Positions 56,592-63,962 of a stretch of DNA of 64,000 bases are shown here, piece after piece. Made by a program: the position numbers and the translations under genes. The first letter of the stretch is position 1. Each line of letters begins with the position of its first letter. Under the pieces are notes generated by a model. That model saw only the letters and a program-made list of their open reading frames with translations. It searched no databases and was not told the origin of the DNA. The DNA comes from a virus, in the IMG/VR virus record IMGVR_UViG_3300020580_000009, positions 1 through 64,000 of that record. One strand, written 5' to 3'.

Positions 56592-57484
56592 TTTCCTACC
56601 TTATTTCCAAAAACGTAGCAATGAACTCTTGCTGCTACATTGTAACCTCGTTTAATTGCACCCTCTGCAACTGTTGCAGAAATCTTGTCCTGTCCTTCTA
56701 CTGTCGCACCCATTGGCATAATCCAGACCGGCCAATTGACCCCCACATTACGATATGCTTGTGTAAATTCTTCCACTTCATCCCATGCACGATTTGATCC
56801 GTCGCAGACATATTTTAGCTGCCCATATGGGCTAGAATCATTGTATTGCGATAATATTTCTGGTTTAAGCGCATCAGATTTTTTCTCGCCACTCAAATAT
56901 AGCTTCGGGGATACAGACCAAAACCATTCAAATGCTTCATAATTTTCAGACATATAATCTGCAAATTTACCTCTAATATCTTGAGTGCCATTTGTTTCAC
57001 ATGTAATATACCATGGCAAGTTTCCGCGAGAATCAAATTCTTGCATAATATCGACAATAGCATTTTGATTAAGCATTGGTTCACCACCAGTAAAGGCTAA
57101 ATGAGTTGTTAGTCCTGAATTTGGGTGATAAAATGTTCCCTGCGGATTGAATTCATTTTTTAACCAACTTTCTAAGTTGTCACAAATTTCAATTGCAGTT
57201 CCTGTATGCGCAAGATGTGAGAATTTTTTTGACCAACTGTAAGAACTATCACATCCAGTATTGAATACCGGGAGGTCTTCCATTTTTTTGATAGAAGATA
57301 CATCAACAGTCTGGTAATCTAATTTGTATGAAGTTACATCTTCAGGATCTACCTGACTAAAGCCATTACATTCAAAATTGCAACCCCAAAATCGTAACCA
57401 AATTGTCGGAGAGCCGGTGTATTTTCCTTCGCCCTGAAATGTATCTCCGAAAATTTCAGAATACTTATATCTTTTTTGGTGCAT
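56588..57484 (-). CDS. queE: QueE-like radical-SAM 7-carboxy-7-deazaguanine synthase
   Basis: 298 residues from ATG 57484, which has AAAGGGG upstream (the ORF extends further but inside queD). YSEIFGDTFQGEGKYTG, then IWLRFWGCNFECNGF (two radical-SAM Cys), NTGCDSSYSW (probable third Cys and substrate region) and THLAFTGGEPML. The third Cys is ~45 residues away instead of 2, due to an insertion (residues ~37-80). This occurs in phage QueE-like proteins as far as I know. The enzyme makes CDG from CPH4, the product of QueD. Confidence 0.75.
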   Translation of the reverse strand: MHQKRYKYSEIFGDTFQGEGKYTGSPTIWLRFWGCNFECNGFSQVDPEDVTSYKLDYQTVDVSSIKKMEDLPVFNTGCDSSYSWSKKFSHLAHTGTAIEICDNLESWLKNEFNPQGTFYHPNSGLTTHLAFTGGEPMLNQNAIVDIMQEFDSRGNLPWYITCETNGTQDIRGKFADYMSENYEAFEWFWSVSPKLYLSGEKKSDALKPEILSQYNDSSPYGQLKYVCDGSNRAWDEVEEFTQAYRNVGVNWPVWIMPMGATVEGQDKISATVAEGAIKRGYNVAARVHCYVFGNKVGK

Positions 57485-57992
57485 GTTTTGCCCCTTTCTT
57501 TTTAGCAAGTAAATAATCGTTTTCGTCACCAATATAAATTGCAGAGTTTGCGCCATGCTCAAATATTTCTACGCTTTTGATTCGCACAGATGGATTTAAT
57601 GAAGCCTCTTCAGCAACAGCTTTTGCTAAAAAGAACGCCATTTTATGATATGCCATTTCTGCAAATTTCTCACAACCAGTAGCTGGAACTACTACGATAT
57701 CTCCGATTCCTCTAGTTGAAAATGTTTTGATAGTCGCGATCTCTGGATCATCTTCTGCTACAAGAATTTTATGATCAAATGTGCCATGCAACCAATTCTT
57801 GAAATCTTTCAACCCACCAAAATCTTGGACCCAGTTACGTTCATCCAAACTATCGCATTCGAAAATAAGTTTTACACCTATACTGTAACCATGCATTTTG
57901 GAACAATGCGAGTGTGTAGATTTCCATTGCCTAAAGCAACAGCTTAGGCCTTCGTCTGTATTATATGTTTTGGTGCTTAAGAATTTACCCAT
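57465..57992 (-). CDS. queD: QueD-like 6-carboxytetrahydropterin synthase
   Basis: 175 residues, longer than bacterial QueD (~120). CCFRQWKSTHSHCSKMHGYS gives the catalytic Cys and the zinc His (H...H-x-H spacing), DFGGLKDFKNWLHGTFDHKI the Asp/His region, and VKSVEIFEHGAN-like C-terminus the final Glu. It converts dihydroneopterin triphosphate, made by FolE (60610-61305), to CPH4. Overlaps queE by 20 bases. Confidence 0.85.
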   Translation of the reverse strand: MGKFLSTKTYNTDEGLSCCFRQWKSTHSHCSKMHGYSIGVKLIFECDSLDERNWVQDFGGLKDFKNWLHGTFDHKILVAEDDPEIATIKTFSTRGIGDIVVVPATGCEKFAEMAYHKMAFFLAKAVAEEASLNPSVRIKSVEIFEHGANSAIYIGDENDYLLAKKKGAKHAPKKI

Positions 57993-58006
57993 AATTGAGT
58001 CCTAAA

Positions 58007-58012
58007 TAAATA
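58007..58012 (+). promoter_or_regulatory. Late promoter box TAAATA (leaderless type)
   Basis: AATAAATA-TTGTT-ATG, 5 bases before ATG 58018. Confidence 0.55.
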
Positions 58013-58017
58013 TTGTT

Positions 58018-58620
58018 ATGACTAAAATGACAATTGCTGACGTTTATAACTATATCACAACCCAACAGGAAAGTGAAGTATCCTTTCGACCTATTGTTGA
58101 GATTGGCCAAATCAACGTTCCAGAAAATTTTTTAGAAGATGTGGTAAAGAAAAAATCATTTGAAGAAAAATACACGTTTGGGCAACCCGGTAAAGCATGG
58201 GAAGGCGCAAATAAGTGGTATGTTTATACGTCTAAAACAAGAGATAATGTTTGGATAGATTCTGACTTTTCTGCTTTGAATTCGCAAATAATACAACAAG
58301 CCAGAAAATTTGTTTCAGAATTTGATATCCTTTCCTCATGTGTATTTTCATTAGAGCCAGGTGGATATATCATACCTCACATTGATCGACCTGGGAATCC
58401 GAATGAATTGTATATGCCCTTCAATTGGCCTGATGGAGTTCATATGGCTTGGAAATCATATGGTGAAATCCATCCTATATGTCATACACTTTACGCATTT
58501 GACACGCATAAAGAACACGCAATTGTAAATATGAGCAATGAAATTCGATATGTATATATCGTCTGTCCAGCAGACACTGAGGCATTAAAATCTGTTTTTA
58601 CGTTAGATAATATTTCTTAG
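58018..58620 (+). CDS. Aspartyl/asparaginyl beta-hydroxylase-like Fe(II)/2OG oxygenase
   Basis: 200 residues. GGYIIPHIDRPGNPNELY (His-x-Asp) at ~119-136, then HKEHAIVNMSNEIRYVYIVC (distal His and 2OG-binding Arg) fit the Fe(II)/2-oxoglutarate double-stranded beta-helix core. HLDxG/HTD pattern and VHMAWKSYGEIHP support the beta-hydroxylase-like subfamily. Substrate could be protein, nucleotide or sugar. It lies on the opposite strand to its neighbours, with its own late promoter, and overlaps the PP-loop gene at the 3' end by 23 bases. Confidence 0.6.
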   Translation: MTKMTIADVYNYITTQQESEVSFRPIVEIGQINVPENFLEDVVKKKSFEEKYTFGQPGKAWEGANKWYVYTSKTRDNVWIDSDFSALNSQIIQQARKFVSEFDILSSCVFSLEPGGYIIPHIDRPGNPNELYMPFNWPDGVHMAWKSYGEIHPICHTLYAFDTHKEHAIVNMSNEIRYVYIVCPADTEALKSVFTLDNIS

Positions 58621-59662
58621 TAGTTACACCGGCAAAACTGAATGTATCATATTCGAAAAATTTATTATCTTTTAAATTAGACAACTGTCCTAAATGATAC
58701 ACAAAATCACGATAATGTTCTAAACTTTTCCATGATTCATTGGTTGCTAATGTAAAAATTTCAGTATATCTATCAGAATGTAATCCAAATGTTTTATTGA
58801 CTCCACCACCTGTTTGGTGGCTTATGGATGAACCACGGGCCATAACTTGTGCAAATTCATCATACATCATTTGCGTTTCTTGCATAGAAGAAAAATAGTC
58901 TGAAGATAGATTTTTATCTTCAGCGTAATTTATCAATAGATGACATTGTTTAATTGCTAGTTTCGGAAGATCGCCACTTAAATAAAACCATTCTAGATTA
59001 TCCTGATTGCCTAGACCCTGATTGAAATTCTTATCATTCATCATGTAGAAGAATTTTCCATTTTCATCCAAATGCACTTTACATTTCTCAAATCCAAATA
59101 CTTCGCAATGATTTTTTCTTAACGCAAGATCAGGGAGTGCCTCTACAATGCTAGGATAGTGATTCAAATTGAAATTATAATTGCAACCATATCCACCGTA
59201 TTTTAAAAACCAATCTTTTTGAAAATATGCGTTAAACTCGTCTTTCCCCGGCTTCAAAATAGAAATGATAGGAATCATGACGCCAGCTTCATTATATGTT
59301 TTGATAGCAGTTTCATACGCAATTGTGGCATCAGTCGCAAATCGGGGCATGATGCTCCAATCCATGATAAGAAGCTCATCAATACGAATATTATTTTCAA
59401 CAAATGTTTTTAGGATGTGATGACTATCACGTCCAGCACTATACCATAATCTAACATGATCGTATTTGTCTCGGATCATCTTGGCACGTTGAATGCATAA
59501 TTCATTAAATGTTTCTGACGGTTCTGTTTTCCAATCCTGTGCAGAGAATTCTTCATCATATAGATGAAAATGAAATGCCTCGTTATTACGAATTACATGA
59601 TCCCAAAACTTTAGCGCATTGGTAAAGTTTTGTGTTTCTGCCTTATAGAATACCTTTTTCAT
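58598..59662 (-). CDS. PP-loop (ATP pyrophosphatase-like) protein
   Basis: 354 residues. HVRLWYSAGRDSHHILKTFV at ~72-91 is a variant PP-loop (SGGxDS replaced by SAGRDS). The family (QueC, asparagine synthase, tRNA thiolases) adenylates a carbonyl group. No Cys pair of the QueC zinc site is seen, and the protein is longer than QueC, so it is not assigned to preQ0 synthesis. AGRDSHH is preceded by the strand LWY and followed by a helix as expected. Substrate unknown. Overlaps the 80-residue gene by 4 bases. Confidence 0.55.
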   Translation of the reverse strand: MKKVFYKAETQNFTNALKFWDHVIRNNEAFHFHLYDEEFSAQDWKTEPSETFNELCIQRAKMIRDKYDHVRLWYSAGRDSHHILKTFVENNIRIDELLIMDWSIMPRFATDATIAYETAIKTYNEAGVMIPIISILKPGKDEFNAYFQKDWFLKYGGYGCNYNFNLNHYPSIVEALPDLALRKNHCEVFGFEKCKVHLDENGKFFYMMNDKNFNQGLGNQDNLEWFYLSGDLPKLAIKQCHLLINYAEDKNLSSDYFSSMQETQMMYDEFAQVMARGSSISHQTGGGVNKTFGLHSDRYTEIFTLATNESWKSLEHYRDFVYHLGQLSNLKDNKFFEYDTFSFAGVTTKKYYLT

Positions 59663-59901
59663 TGCATTGTGATAATTTCTAACTGCATGATGGATGTGCT
59701 TCCATTTGCGATATTAATTTCAGAGTCTCCCGGATATATTCGGGTATCCCCTCTTTTATAACCTGTAACAAATTCTTCGTCATTTACTACTATTACGTCT
59801 CCATAATCCCATTCAGATAAAAACAAAATCGTAATGTCTGAATCTTCTCTAGTGCTTTTGATGTTAGATAACATCTCACCTGGATGTAGGGTTATCCGCA
59901 T
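59659..59901 (-). CDS. 80-residue protein, unknown function
   Basis: From ATG 59901 (MRITLHPGEMLSNIKS); an ATG 12 bases earlier is possible. Beta-rich (DITILFLSEWDYGDVIVVND) and ends IMQLEIITMQ. A small jelly-roll or cupin-like fragment is conceivable, but no metal-binding motif is present. Overlaps the oxygenase-like gene upstream and the PP-loop gene downstream, so it belongs to their operon. Confidence 0.5.
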   Translation of the reverse strand: MRITLHPGEMLSNIKSTREDSDITILFLSEWDYGDVIVVNDEEFVTGYKRGDTRIYPGDSEINIANGSTSIMQLEIITMQ

Positions 59902-60599
59902 ATATGATTCCATTGATTAATAAAAGTTTGGTAACGATCATCAATGATGCCAGTTACCATAAAGAACGCTCTTGTCATTTCAGAAAAGTTTGCTCCGAAA
60001 TGCGGGACTGCATTTTCTAGTAAAACAATATCACCTTTTTTCCAATCCCAACCTGCATTACCAAAATAAAATGCATTACCTTTTGTTCTATCATCCATAG
60101 CAATTAAAAACTTTCGACAACCATAATCTTTATCGAATCCACCCTGATAAATTTTGTTGCCATCTTTTGCTGCTATAAAATTATGATCTAAGTGATAAAT
60201 TGAAACAGAGTGAGGAGGAAGGATGCTGAATCTAGTATTATATGATTCGAAAGGAAATTGTTCGCCAATAATTTTATCTAGTGGATATTTTTTATCAACA
60301 TTGGAACACACAAAAGATACATAATCATCAGGATAGCCAGCATCCTTTAATGATTGATATGTGTCTTTTAGTTCTTCTAATTGATTTTCGGTTTGATTGG
60401 GTGTGTTCAAACCATTCAGATATATTTGATTATATTTGATATCATAGGTATTTTTATTAGTGAGTTGATCATTGAGATATAGTTTAAGCCTATCTATCAA
60501 ATTATCATCTAACTTCCCTACGATTTTTATCGTATCAGGATGACTTCTATCGAAGTGATAGAAGCCAGCCTTTTTTGCTTGTTGTTCAGCTACTTTCAT
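59892..60599 (-). CDS. Putative Fe(II)/2OG oxygenase-like protein
   Basis: 235 residues. SVSIYHLDHNFIAAKDGNKI (His-x-Asp) at ~131-150, then KGDIVLLENAVPHFGANFSE and MTRAFFMVTG give the distal His and a following Arg, in oxygenase order. RFSILPPHSVSIYHLDHN resembles the metal-site strand of phage hydroxylases. The N-terminal ~110 residues are unrecognised. First gene of the leftward oxygenase/PP-loop unit. A TAAATA box ends 7 bases before its ATG. Confidence 0.5.
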   Translation of the reverse strand: MKVAEQQAKKAGFYHFDRSHPDTIKIVGKLDDNLIDRLKLYLNDQLTNKNTYDIKYNQIYLNGLNTPNQTENQLEELKDTYQSLKDAGYPDDYVSFVCSNVDKKYPLDKIIGEQFPFESYNTRFSILPPHSVSIYHLDHNFIAAKDGNKIYQGGFDKDYGCRKFLIAMDDRTKGNAFYFGNAGWDWKKGDIVLLENAVPHFGANFSEMTRAFFMVTGIIDDRYQTFINQWNHICG

Positions 60600-60606
60600 A
60601 GATAAG

Positions 60607-60612
60607 TATTTA
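60607..60612 (-). promoter_or_regulatory. Late promoter box TAAATA
   Basis: Minus strand AGTAAATA-CTTATCT-ATG, 7 bases before the gene at 59892-60599. It overlaps the 3' end of folE. Confidence 0.5.
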
Positions 60613-61305
60613 CTGTTTGTGAGAAATTTGCAAACTTAACGTATCGAAAAATTCTTTCTTAGTTGAGGGATCAGATTTGAAAGCACCTTTAAGGACAGTA
60701 GTGGTAGTTGAACTATCATGAGCCATAATACCACGATTCGTGCAACATCCGTGTTCCATTCTCAAATAAACAGCAACATCATTACTTTTAGTTGCTTTTT
60801 GAATTTCAGAAGCGATATCATTGCACAATTCTTCTTGTAGTGTCCCGCGTCTTGCACACCATTGGGCTAAACGAGAATATTTGCTCAATCCAGGTAATTG
60901 ATCTGCTGCTAGGATTCCTATATACGCAACTCCAGAAACTGTCTGATGGTGGTGACTACAAACGGATTTAAGTTCAGCCCTAACAACTAGCATACCATCA
61001 AAAGTATTATCTTCAGTATTAGGAAATGCAGTTACTTCTGGTGCTGGATTGTATCGACCACTCATGAGTTCATTTACATACATCTTAGCAAGTCTCTTTG
61101 CAGTTCCTTTGCTATTGGGATCGTTATCAGTATCAATGATTAATGATTGCAATACGTCCTCAAATTTGGTAGTCACTTCATCTACAAGAAGGACTAATTC
61201 ATCATCATGAATATATTTTGAAATATTGCTATTTGCGAAAAACTTCCCTTCGTCTTCCTGGATACGCCCTTTAATTACTTCACTAATTGGTTCTTTTTTT
61301 GTCAT
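60610..61305 (-). CDS. folE: GTP cyclohydrolase I
   Basis: 231 residues. AELKSVCSHHHQTVSGVAYI carries the zinc Cys and His, GLSKYSRLAQWCARRGTLQE the substrate helix, and YLRMEHGCCTNRGIMAHDSS the second Cys and triphosphate region. This is full-length GTP cyclohydrolase I, making 7,8-dihydroneopterin triphosphate from GTP. Product can enter the preQ0 pathway (QueD, QueE nearby) or folate. Given the phage DHFR and ThyA, both uses are possible; preQ0 is favoured by proximity. Confidence 0.9.
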   Translation of the reverse strand: MTKKEPISEVIKGRIQEDEGKFFANSNISKYIHDDELVLLVDEVTTKFEDVLQSLIIDTDNDPNSKGTAKRLAKMYVNELMSGRYNPAPEVTAFPNTEDNTFDGMLVVRAELKSVCSHHHQTVSGVAYIGILAADQLPGLSKYSRLAQWCARRGTLQEELCNDIASEIQKATKSNDVAVYLRMEHGCCTNRGIMAHDSSTTTTVLKGAFKSDPSTKKEFFDTLSLQISHKQ

Positions 61306-61310
61306 ATTAA

Positions 61311-61316
61311 TATTTA
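61311..61316 (-). promoter_or_regulatory. Late promoter box TAAATA (leaderless type)
   Basis: Minus strand CCTAAATA-TTAAT-ATG, 5 bases before folE. Confidence 0.5.
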
Positions 61317-61318
61317 GG

Positions 61319-62425
61319 TTAATTGCAATAGTATTCTTCGAATATGTTCATCATAACATCTGCTTCAAAAAATTTCATCGCATCTTTAGCCAAGTATGTT
61401 TCGACTTGCAATGCATACCAATCATAATTTTCCATTACAGTGATGATTTTATCTTTCAACTGTTCCTTATTCGTTTCATAAAAATAAGAATGATTGGCAG
61501 TCCAATCAGATGGATATAAAAATTCTGGATGATTCTTAAATATTTCAGAATAGCTAAGACGATCTGGATTCAACGGAATGCAGCCAGCCGCTGGCCCTTC
61601 GATGCACTGGCTAATACCAAGAGTCTCTTGAAAACTTGCACTGAAAACTATCTTACTTTCTAGTAAAATATTGTGGTATTCATTTTTTGTCAGCGGAGTT
61701 TCCTGACAAACGATAAAATCATACTGAGGAAGCTCTTTTTTTAAATCTTCAAAAATATGTAATTGCTTTTCTGGCGCAAGTCTGTGTGCAAAGACAATTT
61801 GATTTTTCTTTTGGATTCCTGAATATTCAGTAGATATAATACTAGGAATGTAATCGAATGGAAATCCAGTTCGAACAATCTTGCGGCTTTCTTTTTCTAG
61901 AGAAACCCATTCATCTTTACCATCATACCACGGTCCGAATACATTTTGTGCAAATAGATCAATATGAAAATCTGTAGCAAAATAATTGTGATCATAGGAT
62001 CCATACATAGATTTTTCTAATGATCTAGCCCAACCTTTGTTATCCATACGACCTAAAAAGTCCCAGGAATCATACGATCCTGCATGCCAAAGTCCATGTA
62101 TAACCCAATTCTTTTTAGATAGTTCATTGATATATCGAAGCTGCGTAACACATGGATTCCAAGCATCTGTAATTAGAATATGATCGTCATCACTTACTTC
62201 TCCAGAATTTACTTTTTGAATGAATTTTGCTAATTGTGTGGATTTCCAGAGATTAGTATTCGTAAAATCTAAGAATGCACCAGGTGATGCATCAACAGTT
62301 GATACATCACCATCAATTTGTTCATAGGGAATATTGCTTTTGAAAAACAGACTAGGAATCCAGCCATGCCATTCACATGTATATCTATTTGGCAAAGGCT
62401 CGACCGAGAAGATCCAAACTTTCAT
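61319..62425 (-). CDS. GT-B-type glycosyltransferase (GT4-like)
   Basis: 368 residues. The C-terminal half has IVFAHRLAPEKQLHIFEDLK (donor-domain start), YDFIVCQETPLTKNEYHNIL, and ESKIVFSASFQETLGISQCI followed by EGPAAGCIPL, the E-x7-E-like donor site of GT4/GT-B enzymes. The N-terminal half (MKVWIFSVEPLPNRYTCEWH) is the acceptor domain. Donor and acceptor unknown; phage GT-B enzymes may glycosylate DNA, proteins or surface glycan. AAGGAT precedes the ATG. Confidence 0.7.
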   Translation of the reverse strand: MKVWIFSVEPLPNRYTCEWHGWIPSLFFKSNIPYEQIDGDVSTVDASPGAFLDFTNTNLWKSTQLAKFIQKVNSGEVSDDDHILITDAWNPCVTQLRYINELSKKNWVIHGLWHAGSYDSWDFLGRMDNKGWARSLEKSMYGSYDHNYFATDFHIDLFAQNVFGPWYDGKDEWVSLEKESRKIVRTGFPFDYIPSIISTEYSGIQKKNQIVFAHRLAPEKQLHIFEDLKKELPQYDFIVCQETPLTKNEYHNILLESKIVFSASFQETLGISQCIEGPAAGCIPLNPDRLSYSEIFKNHPEFLYPSDWTANHSYFYETNKEQLKDKIITVMENYDWYALQVETYLAKDAMKFFEADVMMNIFEEYYCN

Positions 62426-62436
62426 ATCATATCCTT

Positions 62437-62442
62437 TATTTA
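62437..62442 (-). promoter_or_regulatory. Late promoter box TAAATA with short leader
   Basis: Minus strand TTTAAATA, 11 bases before ATG 62425; AAGGAT lies in the leader. Confidence 0.4.
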
Positions 62443-62450
62443 AACGAAAA

Positions 62451-62477
62451 AAGATGGGGATTTTTAGTCCCCATCTT
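62451..62477 (-). terminator. Rho-independent terminator
   Basis: Minus strand AAGATGGGGA-CTAAAAA-TCCCCATCTT followed by TTTT: a 10-bp perfect stem, 5 bases after the stop of the gene at 62483-62680. Confidence 0.85.
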
Positions 62478-62482
62478 GCATA

Positions 62483-62680
62483 TTACTTGTGATTCTTGTT
62501 GTAATACTTCTTTCTTTCAAACTTCTTATAAGCTTCACTTCGATACAAATCAGCTGGATCATACTTGTGCAGCTTCCACTGGCAATAAGATTTCCATTCC
62601 TCAAGATCATTGAAGATTTGCTTCACTTGCGGAGTCATGCGGAGATACTTCTTATTGTAATTTGCTACTGAGATTGCCAT
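62483..62680 (-). CDS. 65-residue basic protein, unknown function
   Basis: From ATG 62680, with AAGGA ~10-14 bases upstream (a longer frame to 62737 lies in the neighbouring gene). Opens MAISVANYNKKYLRMTPQVK, then FNDLEEWKSYCQWKLHKYDP and a Lys/Tyr-rich end. Helical and basic, not recognised. Followed directly by a strong terminator, so it ends the operon. Confidence 0.55.
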   Translation of the reverse strand: MAISVANYNKKYLRMTPQVKQIFNDLEEWKSYCQWKLHKYDPADLYRSEAYKKFERKKYYNKNHK

Positions 62681-62693
62681 GATGCTTAAATCC

Positions 62694-63068
62694 TTAAAAA
62701 GGTGGAGTATAATTAATGGAACAGCCGCACTCTCCATCTTCGGAGATTTCGATGACCACTTTTCTATGCGGATATTTTTCCGCTATTTTATCAAATAAGT
62801 CGTCAGACAACATTTCGACGCTCTTTGAATTGATATCAATTTCACTAGTATCAAATAATGACTCTAGCCAATTGAGAAAATTATGAAATTCGACTTCACG
62901 ATCATTGTGATAAACGTCGATAGATACTTTAAATTTAAATAAATGTCTATGTTTGTCTCTCAAATATCCTTGTTCCTCTACTGCGTCAGGATAAAAATGA
63001 TAGCCTTTCTTTTGAAAGGTTACCCAGATCATTCTTTTTGCATCTTGTTTTGTTGCTTCGATTAACAT
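62694..63068 (-). CDS. Conserved phage protein, unknown function
   Basis: 124 residues. KRMIWVTFQKKGYHFYPDAV, then LRDKHRHLFKFKVSIDVYHN, DREVEFHNFLNWLESLF, and VVIEISEDGECGCSINYTPP. This recognisable order (W-V-T-F-Q-x-x-G-x-H ... H-R-H-L-F-x-F-x-V ... SEDGECG) occurs in T4-like phages. It has a vague resemblance to the pterin-synthase fold (H-x-H strand, late Glu), but no catalytic site can be assigned. Overlaps the upstream gene by 7 bases. Confidence 0.6.
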   Translation of the reverse strand: MLIEATKQDAKRMIWVTFQKKGYHFYPDAVEEQGYLRDKHRHLFKFKVSIDVYHNDREVEFHNFLNWLESLFDTSEIDINSKSVEMLSDDLFDKIAEKYPHRKVVIEISEDGECGCSINYTPPF

Positions 63069-63763
63069 TCTCTACTCATTAAAATTGCGATTTCTTTGTG
63101 GAGTTCGTCATATACAAAATTGATATCAGTGCCTTCAACAACAAGCCCTGGGAATTCTGCTACGCTTCCCTGATAGATCCGTTGTCCATCAACTTCATAC
63201 GAAGAAATGGAAATAGAATGTGATGTATGTTTTACTGGTTCAGATGCCTTAACAGCTTCGATAATTTTATCACTGCCATATTCTTCCCAATTAGTAAATT
63301 TCTTTGAATCCATAAGATCATGAACACGATGACACCAAACACCAGGATTAGTTGCGTCAAAGCCAATATCATCTATTTTTAATGTTGCATTATAGTTAAG
63401 CAACTTGATATATGGAATCTTGACACTAACTTGTGGAATGAACTTGTTGAATTCACATAGCCCAGTTTCATGAATATCTTCTATATATTGCACATCAAAA
63501 TCTAGGGTGCACCAAAAATTCTCAGCCAAGCATGCTTTAATGACAGCATCCCATGTTAAAAGATTTGACCCAATGAAACTTTGATTTGCACCAAAATAGA
63601 TATGGTCACAAAAATTCTCTTTTGAGTAATCAATTATTTTTTCTGGGCTATGAAGTCCATTAACGAACAATGTCCGTTTCCAAATTGCTGGAGTATGTTC
63701 AACTTCATCACCAACAAAGAAAATTGCTGAAGAAGAAGTTACTGTATTATATTTGCGGTCCAT
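63062..63763 (-). CDS. Phage protein with HicB-like C-terminal domain
   Basis: 233 residues from ATG 63763 (the TTG 9 bases earlier lies in the upstream gene). The N-terminal ~165 residues (AIFFVGDEVEHTPAIWKRTL, DHIYFGANQSFIGSNLLTWD) are a phage-specific unknown domain. The last ~50 (GQRIYQGSVAEFPGLVVEGT, then a helix) match the HicB antitoxin-like fold, where 'A-x-x-P-(E/G)-x-x-G' is diagnostic. No HicA partner is visible, so a toxin-antitoxin function is unsupported. Confidence 0.55.
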   Translation of the reverse strand: MDRKYNTVTSSSAIFFVGDEVEHTPAIWKRTLFVNGLHSPEKIIDYSKENFCDHIYFGANQSFIGSNLLTWDAVIKACLAENFWCTLDFDVQYIEDIHETGLCEFNKFIPQVSVKIPYIKLLNYNATLKIDDIGFDATNPGVWCHRVHDLMDSKKFTNWEEYGSDKIIEAVKASEPVKHTSHSISISSYEVDGQRIYQGSVAEFPGLVVEGTDINFVYDELHKEIAILMSREC

Positions 63764-63764
63764 A

Positions 63765-63962
63765 TTATTCAAATAATGAGTTAAACATCGTATTAGAATT
63801 GATAGTGTTTTTACCAGTCAATCCCCGAGTGCCAATGATTTGCATCCAGAATCCATTGTAAGATTCGATAATCTCGTTTGCTTTATTGAAGTCATCGCAA
63901 GAAAAGATTTCATCAACAACATTACTGAATAATACACGATCATAGGTGCTATATTCAAGCAT
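63765..63962 (-). CDS. 65-residue protein, unknown function
   Basis: From ATG 63962, with AAGGGAA ~10 bases upstream. Opens MLEYSTYDRVLFSNVVDEIF, then NKANEIIESYNGFWMQIIGT, ending MFNSLFE. Not recognised. The next gene starts one base after its stop. Confidence 0.5.
   Translation of the reverse strand: MLEYSTYDRVLFSNVVDEIFSCDDFNKANEIIESYNGFWMQIIGTRGLTGKNTINSNTMFNSLFE

Noticed and set aside
58598-59662. QueC
   Set aside because: The PP-loop is SAGRDS rather than SGG-x-DS, the protein is much longer than QueC, and the QueC zinc Cys pattern is not visible.
63062-63763. HicAB toxin-antitoxin pair
   Set aside because: Only a HicB-like domain is present and no HicA-like small basic protein is adjacent.
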